From assembly GCA_947628325.1 (NCBI GenBank), contig CANQZL010000113.1, positions 1-5,287 on the forward strand: 5,287 nucleotides of DNA. The letters run 5' to 3'. This document shows positions 1 to 5,287 of the stretch, piece by piece (the first letter of the stretch is position 1; the number at the start of each line of letters is the position of its first letter). The notes beneath the pieces were generated by a model. The model was not told where the DNA came from. It worked only from the letters and a program-made list of their open reading frames with translations, and did not search any database. The position numbers and the translations under genes are program-made. This DNA is from an uncultured Bacilli bacterium. GTDB taxonomy: Bacteria > Bacillota_I > Bacilli_A > RF39 > UBA660.

Positions 1-2251
1 TTTCAAGTCTATTTTTTCCAACCTTAATTAATTCATTAATTGCTATTATAGCATCTTTACTCAAACTATTTGCATATTTTTGTAATATATATAATAATTG
101 TGATTGAGTATAATCTATAACTTTTATTTTGCTATTTTGAGTAACTAAATCATTTAATATTGTATTTGGAATATTTATAACAGTACAATTATTATCTTTC
201 TTTTGATGATATGAACCAATATATTTTCCATATATATCTCTTTTATGAGAATCCATATTCATAATGTTTTCGTTATAATAAGTACAAACATCAGCAAAAG
301 TAAAGGATATAACTTTTCTTATACCATCTTTATATTTACAAACACTTAGCATTAAACTATATATTAAACGCATTAAAGCTTCAAAAGAATAATCTATATT
401 AAGATGTTTAACTGTCTTAGGAGATGATAAACTTTCTTTCTTATTCATACCTGTATATGTTTCAAAAGCTTCTTTTGCTAATTCTAAATTACCATAAAAT
501 GGTAAATCTGGACTATTAATAACCTCATTATAGTAATCATAATCAAACTTTTTAGTTAATTTTTCTTCTTTAATTAAACTATATAAAGTAATTTTAATTT
601 TATCAAACGCAGTTAAGATTTGACGAGGTGTCTTATGATACTTTTTAGCTAGTTCTTCATAAGTCATTTCATTTTGATAATAATCAATTATTAAAAGACG
701 TTTAGATGTTGGAAAATACTTAAGTAATGGTTTTATTTCTGTTTCATAATCTAAAGATGGAGATAATTCATTATTTTGATATTTATAAATCTTAGAAATA
801 ATTAATAGATAAGCTCTTTTTAAAGTAAAACTATAAAGACCATATAATTTTTCTAATTCAGATAAAGATTTATAAGGATATCCTTTAAGTTCAAATAAGT
901 AACAAAGAATATCTTTTTCTCTTTTAGTTAAAGGAAGATGTTTATCATCTAAAATTCTATCTAAATCAGTTCTTGAAATATAAAGTAATTCTGGTTTTAA
1001 AAGACCAACTTTTAATTTTTTAAATTTTTCAATAATAGTTTGACTAATATCACTTAAATTAATATTATCTTTAAGTTTTCCTACTACTTTTTTATTTTCA
1101 TCTATTGTATATGTTTCATATAATAAATTTAATAAGAATTTTCTTTCTTCGTCATTTAAGATACTTTCACTAATTTGTTTATTTATTTCATTTAAAATAT
1201 CTTCTATCGAAATAATAATATCTTTAGTTTGTTCTTCATAATAAAGTTTATATATTTTACGAAATGTATATTTTATAGTAGTAATTTTTATACCTAGTAA
1301 AGTACTTATTTGTTGATAGTTTAACATACTATGGTAACGTAAATTAATAATATTTATATCAGTATTATCAAATTTATCACTATGTCTTCTTATAATTTCT
1401 GTAACTAAATCTTTTGTAAAAAGATCTTTTTCTAAGATATTAAAACGATATAAATCAAGTCTTCTAAAACCAGAACTTACTATATTATGTATTTTAGTTA
1501 TATTAATATTAGTTCTTTTTTGGATTTCACTATAAGATAATTTATCTACTATAAGCATTTTTAAAACGTTTCTTGTTTCAGCAGTTATATCATAAGTAGG
1601 ATCATCTAAATATGGAAGATATATATTATAATCAATATTATCTTCTGGAACATAATAAGTTTTAATAGCATCTAAACGAGCTTCTACTAAGAGATTACTA
1701 GTAGTTTGATAATCTTTTCTTATCATAACTGCAATTTCTTCTATAGAATGAGTTTTTCCTTCTATTCCATAATATAAATCTAGGAGTTTACTTTTCTTAG
1801 ATACTAATTTATCTCTTACTTTTAAATATTGTTCTTTAGTAAATTGATTATTAAAATAGCCATAAATATTATAATATAATAGTTCTAACTTATCTATTAA
1901 GTAATTCTTAGTAAATTTATAAAATGAATTAGGGTATTTAGCTTCAAAAGAACTTTTAGATGTCTTATTAAAAGTATAAGCTAGTAGATAAGCTGAAGCT
2001 TCTTCATTAAAAAGATTTTGATTAGCTAAGAATGTTTGATAAAGTTTATCAAGAGATATTCTTGGTAAATTTCTATCTATATCATATACTTTTTCATTTA
2101 GTTCTGATTCTAAAGCAGAAATATTAATATTTTCTAAATGTTTAGAATTAAAGTATTTTCTAAGTAATAAGATTTCTTCTTTACTTAGTTTATATCCTAT
2201 AATATTTGCATCTTGAAAGATATTTTCTAATGTTAATTTACCTAATGGCAT
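1..2251 (-). CDS. Gene B: multi-HTH sigma-70 region 4-like protein, paralog of gene A; 3' end beyond window
   Basis: Reading the minus strand from ATG at 2251 gives 750 codons without a stop to the window edge, so the gene is partial at its C-terminus. The start follows AGGTGA by 5 nt and begins MPLGKLTLEN. The protein is a series of sigma-70 region 4-like helix-turn-helix units: roughly residues 6-34 (half unit), 65-131, 137-200, 222-270, 278-340, 347-416, 427-490, 505-560, 573-641, 650-703 and a last partial one. The clearest are 222-270 (KLSYSEIQKRTNINITKIHN) and 521-560 (MTYEELAKKYHKTPRQIL). It aligns with gene A from A residue ~203; shared blocks include LLDLYYG (156-162), KHLPL (437-441), CYLFELKGYPYK (450-461), PLLKYFP (508-514) and LPFYGNLELAKE (583-594). 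Unit 278-340 has no counterpart in A. No enzyme motif, membrane segment or tryptophan is seen. DNA binding is inferred from fold resemblance; the function is unknown. By alignment with A, about 35 residues are missing. Confidence 0.9.
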   Translation of the reverse strand, partial: MPLGKLTLENIFQDANIIGYKLSKEEILLLRKYFNSKHLENINISALESELNEKVYDIDRNLPRISLDKLYQTFLANQNLFNEEASAYLLAYTFNKTSKSSFEAKYPNSFYKFTKNYLIDKLELLYYNIYGYFNNQFTKEQYLKVRDKLVSKKSKLLDLYYGIEGKTHSIEEIAVMIRKDYQTTSNLLVEARLDAIKTYYVPEDNIDYNIYLPYLDDPTYDITAETRNVLKMLIVDKLSYSEIQKRTNINITKIHNIVSSGFRRLDLYRFNILEKDLFTKDLVTEIIRRHSDKFDNTDINIINLRYHSMLNYQQISTLLGIKITTIKYTFRKIYKLYYEEQTKDIIISIEDILNEINKQISESILNDEERKFLLNLLYETYTIDENKKVVGKLKDNINLSDISQTIIEKFKKLKVGLLKPELLYISRTDLDRILDDKHLPLTKREKDILCYLFELKGYPYKSLSELEKLYGLYSFTLKRAYLLIISKIYKYQNNELSPSLDYETEIKPLLKYFPTSKRLLIIDYYQNEMTYEELAKKYHKTPRQILTAFDKIKITLYSLIKEEKLTKKFDYDYYNEVINSPDLPFYGNLELAKEAFETYTGMNKKESLSSPKTVKHLNIDYSFEALMRLIYSLMLSVCKYKDGIRKVISFTFADVCTYYNENIMNMDSHKRDIYGKYIGSYHQKKDNNCTVINIPNTILNDLVTQNSKIKVIDYTQSQLLYILQKYANSLSKDAIIAINELIKVGKNRLE
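1232..1423 (-). other. Extra HTH module in gene B (residues 277-340) absent from gene A
   Basis: Alignment of the two proteins is continuous up to B YRF (268-270) / A YRF (471-473) and resumes near B 347 / A 496, where SESIL is shared (B 361-365, A 510-514). Between these points B has about 76 residues and A only about 22. The surplus in B is a self-contained sigma-70 region 4-like unit beginning FTKDLVTEII, with NYQQISTLLGIKITTIKYTF as its helix-turn-helix. Its boundaries coincide with the repeat periodicity, so a whole module appears to have been inserted in B or deleted from A. Confidence 0.6.
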
Positions 2252-2256
2252 AAAAA

Positions 2257-2262
2257 TCACCT
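2257..2262 (-). promoter_or_regulatory. Ribosome binding site of gene B
   Basis: AGGTGA on the minus strand, 5 nt before the ATG at 2251. It fixes the gene B start at MPLGKL and argues against any longer frame upstream. Confidence 0.85.
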
Positions 2263-2269
2263 GCGAAGT

Positions 2270-2298
2270 ATTATAACAGAAAGATTAAAAATTAACAA
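2270..2298 (-). promoter_or_regulatory. Sigma-A-type promoter of gene B
   Basis: On the minus strand there is TTGTTA (2298-2293), a 17-nt spacer, then TATAAT (2275-2270), a consensus -10 preceded by TG-T (extended -10, TGTTATAAT). A start 6-8 nt downstream would fall at about 2262-2264, giving a leader of only about 11-13 nt with the Shine-Dalgarno site at its very 5' end. Gene B therefore probably has its own transcript, although no clear terminator separates it from gene A and readthrough is possible. Confidence 0.75.
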
Positions 2299-2330
2299 AA
2301 ATATCTATGTTTAAATTAAATTTTTATTTA

Positions 2331-5153
2331 CTAGGATTTATTTTCTTTTTTTAAAATTAATGATTTAATATCTAGTTCTTTTCGTTTACTTTCAATTCTT
2401 CCTAATATTCTTAAAACTTTCTTTTTCTCTTTACCATTCATCATAGAAGGATTAGAAATATTAAATAAAGACATTAAAGATAGTTTAGTACTAGAGTTTA
2501 ATTCTTTTTCATATTTTCTTAAAAAGGCTTCAATATATTCTTTAGATACTTCATCTAAATTTATAAAGTCAGGATGTAATTCTTTTATTAAATCTATAAG
2601 TATTTTATTAGGTATAAGACCATTATATATTTTATAGTAGTTTAAAGTATTAAAATAATTTTCATATATACGTCGATGAGATATAGTCATTTCTTGCATA
2701 TGCTTATTATAATAATTTATAACATCATTTATTGTAAAATTAACTTCTTTAGTTATCCCATCTTTTAATTTACATATAGCTAACATTAATGAATTTATTA
2801 TATTGTTAATAGCAGTTTTTTCATATTTTAAACTTAATTTTTCAATGATTTTTACCGAATCTAGCTTTTCATTACCATCGATTCCAAATGCTAAATTGAA
2901 AATTTCTTTAGCCAATTCTAAATTACCATAAAAAGGCAACTTAGGATTATCAATATTTTTTTCATAGAATTCAAAATCAAATTTTTTAGTATTTTTGGAA
3001 TTATAGATAAGGCCATATATTTTTAGTTTAAATTGCATCATAATTGATTGAGCTTGGTTTCTTGAACAACCATATTTTATAGCAAAGTCTTTTTGATAAA
3101 TATTACTTTTAAAACAGTCAATTATTTTTAAACGATCTATTGGGGGAAAATATTTAAGTAATGGTGAAATATCTTCGTCAAAATCTAATTTCCCTTCAAT
3201 TTCTCCTAATAAGTATTTTTTTATAGTTACGATTGCTTTTAAATATTTAGAGCGAAGATTATTACTATTTAAATTATAGATATCGCATAGTTCTTTTGGT
3301 GTTTTATAAGGATACCCTTTAAGTTCAAATAAATAACAAATTAATTCATAGTCATCCTTTTTTAGTGGCAAGTGCTTATCATTTAAAATTTTATCCATTT
3401 CTTTTCTACTAAAGAAAAGCAAATCAACAGATAAAGTTCCTTTCTTTTTAGCTTTTACTTTTCTTAAACCAACTTTTATATTTGTTAAAACATATTTATT
3501 ATTTTTAGTAAACTTTTTTGCTATTTCACTAGGGCTTAATTTTAAGCCTTCTCTATTATAAATATTTCTTATTCCATAAAATAAACTTAAATATTCTTTT
3601 TCTATATTTGTTAAAATAGATTCACTCTTATGTAAATTAATTTCTTTTTTTAATTCCTGTAAAGTAAATGGGACATTATCAAGTTCTTTATCTTTTAAAG
3701 CTTTTTTTATACTTGTATTTTGATTGGTTAATTTAAAGCGATAAAAATCAATTAGTCTTAAACCATCAACTATAATATTAGAAATTCTTCGAGTATTTAA
3801 ATTAGTTATTCTACTTATTTCTTCATAATTTAATTTATCTATAATAAATAATTTTAAAATATTTCTTGTTTCATCTTTTATATGACAATTTACATCTAAA
3901 ATATATGGTACATAAATATCTTTATCATTACGTATTTTATAAGATAATCCGAAAAATAAATTAGAAGCTTCTATTTTAGCTTTTTGAATTCGGTCATTTA
4001 TCTCAGGATATGTTACATTATATAAAGTTGCTAGAGATGACATACTATTAGATGTTCCATCTACACCATAATATAAATCTAAGAGCTTAATTCTTTCGAT
4101 ATTCATTTTACTAACAAGAATGTCTCGAGCTTTAATATATCGTTCTTTTGTAAAATCACTTTCAAAAAAAGCATATATTCCATAGTATAAAGATTCTAAT
4201 TTATTAAAAAGAAAAGTATTATACTGAAATAAATTAGAATTAGGGTATCTTTTTTTGAATTCACTTTCAGATTTCTTATTAAAGAAATAACAATTTAAAT
4301 ATAATTGCTGTTCTAAAGTAAATAAGGATATATTATCTAAAAATACTTGATATAATTTATCTTGAGGTAATCGAATACTTTTATTTTTAAGACCATACTT
4401 GGCTAATATCATATCATTTATTATAACGTTTTTTCTTAAACAATATTTTGGTACAGAGCCAAAATATTGTTTTAATAGTTTAATTTCTTTTTTAGTTAAT
4501 TCACAATTACAATCATTGGCTCTTTGAAGTATTTCTTCTAAAGTAAACTCTTGATAATTTTCATATAATTTTTGATAATCAATACTTTTATATTCTTCTT
4601 GAACATATATTTTATAAACATTTATACCATATTTTTTTAAGATTGTATTAGAAAACTTTTGAAAGCTTTTAACACTACCAAATTTAAAGATTATTTTATT
4701 TTTTAAAGATATTTTCAAGGATTCTAATTCTCCTAAAGATATATTAAGTATTTTAGCTAAATCTTGATTAGTATATTCATATTTATCTAAGATAGTTAAC
4801 TTGTATAATTTCTTTTCATTTTTATTTATATAATTTGTTATAAACAATAATTTTATAATATTAGATGGCATTACAGGAGTTATTTTAAGTTTATTGTATT
4901 TATCCCCTTCTCTAGTTTTTATTTCAGCTAATTTATTTATAAATATATCTTTGTCTTGATATTTCTTAAGACGATTTAAAGCATTATTTAAAATATTTAT
5001 TATTACTATTTCTTTTACATAAAATTGTTTAGCTATTTCAGAAATAGTCTTTTTTTTAATATTAATTTTTGTTACAAAGTATATATAATATTCTAATGGA
5101 GTTAACTCATCTTTAATAACAATTAATTTATCTTTTATAGATTTACTAATCAT
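2331..5153 (-). CDS. Gene A: 940-aa protein of tandem sigma-70 region 4-like HTH units
   Basis: A complete frame from ATG (5153-5151) to TAG (2333-2331). The start is supported by AGAGGGG 7 nt upstream and by a promoter just before it. The protein looks like a chain of degenerate sigma-70 region 4-type units (helix with L-x3-E/Y-x2-L, helix like SEIAKQF, recognition-like helix ending ALNRLKK). Approximate units are residues 17-64, 97-152, 203-250 (partial), 277-325, 340-403, 426-472, 513-568, 596-647, 663-716, 740-795 and 806-860. The best matches are 17-64 (TISEIAKQFYVKEIVIINIL), 426-472 (NYEEISRITNLNTRRISNII) and 541-566. Many units begin with an FT-x-E-like helix cap. Residues 1-200 have no counterpart in gene B; from ~203 on the two are paralogs. 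The protein is lysine-rich with no tryptophan, signal peptide, membrane helix or catalytic motif. Far larger than a normal sigma factor, it also lacks any recognisable region 2. A cytoplasmic nucleic-acid- or RNA polymerase-binding role is inference; an all-helical repeat scaffold is the alternative. Confidence 0.93.
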   Translation of the reverse strand: MISKSIKDKLIVIKDELTPLEYYIYFVTKINIKKKTISEIAKQFYVKEIVIINILNNALNRLKKYQDKDIFINKLAEIKTREGDKYNKLKITPVMPSNIIKLLFITNYINKNEKKLYKLTILDKYEYTNQDLAKILNISLGELESLKISLKNKIIFKFGSVKSFQKFSNTILKKYGINVYKIYVQEEYKSIDYQKLYENYQEFTLEEILQRANDCNCELTKKEIKLLKQYFGSVPKYCLRKNVIINDMILAKYGLKNKSIRLPQDKLYQVFLDNISLFTLEQQLYLNCYFFNKKSESEFKKRYPNSNLFQYNTFLFNKLESLYYGIYAFFESDFTKERYIKARDILVSKMNIERIKLLDLYYGVDGTSNSMSSLATLYNVTYPEINDRIQKAKIEASNLFFGLSYKIRNDKDIYVPYILDVNCHIKDETRNILKLFIIDKLNYEEISRITNLNTRRISNIIVDGLRLIDFYRFKLTNQNTSIKKALKDKELDNVPFTLQELKKEINLHKSESILTNIEKEYLSLFYGIRNIYNREGLKLSPSEIAKKFTKNNKYVLTNIKVGLRKVKAKKKGTLSVDLLFFSRKEMDKILNDKHLPLKKDDYELICYLFELKGYPYKTPKELCDIYNLNSNNLRSKYLKAIVTIKKYLLGEIEGKLDFDEDISPLLKYFPPIDRLKIIDCFKSNIYQKDFAIKYGCSRNQAQSIMMQFKLKIYGLIYNSKNTKKFDFEFYEKNIDNPKLPFYGNLELAKEIFNLAFGIDGNEKLDSVKIIEKLSLKYEKTAINNIINSLMLAICKLKDGITKEVNFTINDVINYYNKHMQEMTISHRRIYENYFNTLNYYKIYNGLIPNKILIDLIKELHPDFINLDEVSKEYIEAFLRKYEKELNSSTKLSLMSLFNISNPSMMNGKEKKKVLRILGRIESKRKELDIKSLILKKENKS
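4554..5153 (-). other. Gene A-specific N-terminal extension (residues 1-200)
   Basis: This part of gene A precedes the point where homology with gene B begins. It holds one of the most canonical HTH units of the protein (residues 17-64, with TISEIAKQF followed by IINILNNALNRLKK) and a second, weaker one at 97-152 (YTNQDLAKILNISLGELESL). A lysine/tyrosine-rich linker at about 153-200 leads into the shared core. Because gene B starts with its own promoter, ribosome binding site and ATG exactly where the shared core begins, B does not look like a recently truncated copy of A. The extension is either a gain in A or an old loss in B. Confidence 0.6.
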
Positions 5154-5160
5154 ACAAAAT

Positions 5161-5167
5161 CCCCTCT
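5161..5167 (-). promoter_or_regulatory. Ribosome binding site of gene A
   Basis: AGAGGGG on the minus strand, 7 nt before the ATG at 5153-5151. This is one of the few G-rich runs in the window and it supports the chosen start MISKSIKDKL. Confidence 0.85.
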
Positions 5168-5178
5168 AAGTGTAAATT

Positions 5179-5207
5179 ATTATAACACGTATAATACTGA
5201 GTAGTAA
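5179..5207 (-). promoter_or_regulatory. Candidate promoter of gene A (extended -10)
   Basis: TATAAT at 5184-5179 on the minus strand is preceded by TG-T, giving the same TGTTATAAT nonamer as before gene B. At a 17-nt spacing the -35 would be TTACTA (5207-5202), only a 3/6 match to TTGACA, which is tolerable for an extended -10 promoter. The predicted start near 5172 gives a leader of roughly 19 nt. Confidence 0.65.
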
Positions 5208-5245
5208 ATTGATGAAGTTGCAAATCATTGATTTATTAGTATAAT

Positions 5246-5279
5246 AATTTTACTCATTTTTATAAAAATGAGTAAAATT
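5246..5279. repeat. 34-bp perfect palindrome upstream of gene A (terminator or operator)
   Basis: A perfect inverted repeat of 17 bp arms with its centre between 5262 and 5263; each arm contains ACTCATTTTTA or its complement. As RNA it would form a long hairpin with only two G-C pairs and a small A/U loop. There is no uninterrupted U-tract after it on either strand (AAAATTTACG on plus, AAAATTATTAT on minus), so it is not a textbook terminator, though it could end a gene upstream of A just beyond the window. It lies about 40 bp upstream of the candidate -35 of gene A, so an operator for a dimeric regulator is also possible. Confidence 0.8.
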
Positions 5280-5287
5280 TACGCGAT

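Larger units (their letters stand above)
2252..2330 (-). other. Intergenic gap between genes A and B
   Basis: 79 bp between the TAG of gene A and the ATG of gene B. It holds the gene B promoter and ribosome binding site. The 30 bp after the gene A stop are almost pure A/T with no GC-containing hairpin, so no intrinsic terminator for gene A can be supported. Confidence 0.8.

Noticed and set aside
2299..2335. A/T-rich stretch after the gene A stop as a terminator
   Set aside because: No GC-containing stem and no stable hairpin followed by a U-tract could be found.
5058..5093. Hydrophobic segment near the gene A N-terminus (EYYIYFVTKI) as a membrane anchor
   Set aside because: It is too short and is interrupted by charged residues; it is better explained as the first helix of an HTH unit.
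1..5153. A and B as one gene broken by a frameshift or stop
   Set aside because: B aligns side by side with A from A residue ~203, not as a continuation of it, and B has its own promoter, ribosome binding site and start codon.
5222..5234. Small 13-bp palindrome AAATCATTGATTT upstream of gene A
   Set aside because: With six pairs in A/T-rich DNA, several such palindromes are expected by chance in a window of this size; no second copy was seen near the gene B promoter.
5279..5287. ATC GCG TAA on the minus strand as the tail of an upstream gene
   Set aside because: Three codons at the window edge are not enough to support a gene, although a stop just before the palindrome would fit a terminator.
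1..5287. Classification as ordinary sigma-70 factors
   Set aside because: No region 2 (core-binding and -10 recognition) signature is visible, and the length and number of region 4-like units exceed any standard sigma factor.

Overview
The window is very A+T-rich. Both of its long genes lie on the minus strand, with strong Shine-Dalgarno sites and TGTTATAAT-type extended -10 promoter boxes. Lysine, asparagine, isoleucine and tyrosine dominate the proteins. This suggests a low-G+C Bacillota or Mycoplasmatota-type bacterium, perhaps an uncultured gut lineage of the Bacilli/RF39 kind; that placement is inference from composition and style only. No tryptophan codon and no in-frame TGA occurs in about 1,690 codons, so the window cannot tell genetic code 11 from code 4.

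Layout, in the direction of transcription (right to left): positions 5154-5287 are a non-coding leader region with a 34-bp perfect palindrome (5246-5279), a candidate promoter (5179-5207) and a strong ribosome binding site (5161-5167). Gene A (2331-5153, 940 aa) follows. A 79-bp gap (2252-2330) carries a second, better promoter (2270-2298) and a second ribosome binding site (2257-2262). Gene B starts at 2251 and is still open at position 1, so at least 750 aa are visible and the C-terminus lies outside the window. No other gene, RNA gene, mobile element or CRISPR array was seen.

A and B are paralogs lying head to tail. From A residue ~203 and B residue ~6 onward they align over their whole visible length, with exactly matching islands such as CYLFELKGYPYK and LPFYGNLELAKE. 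Each protein reads as a long string of degenerate helix-turn-helix units resembling sigma-70 region 4, about ten per protein. A has about 200 extra N-terminal residues with at least one more such unit; B has one additional internal unit of about 60 residues that A lacks. No catalytic domain, signal peptide or membrane segment is visible. The simplest reading is a duplicated gene family of multi-HTH, probably nucleic-acid-binding proteins that evolves by gain and loss of modules. Their role (transcription factor, anti-sigma-like RNA polymerase ligand or nucleoid-organising protein) cannot be read from the sequence. I do not recognise a named family for the full-length architecture.
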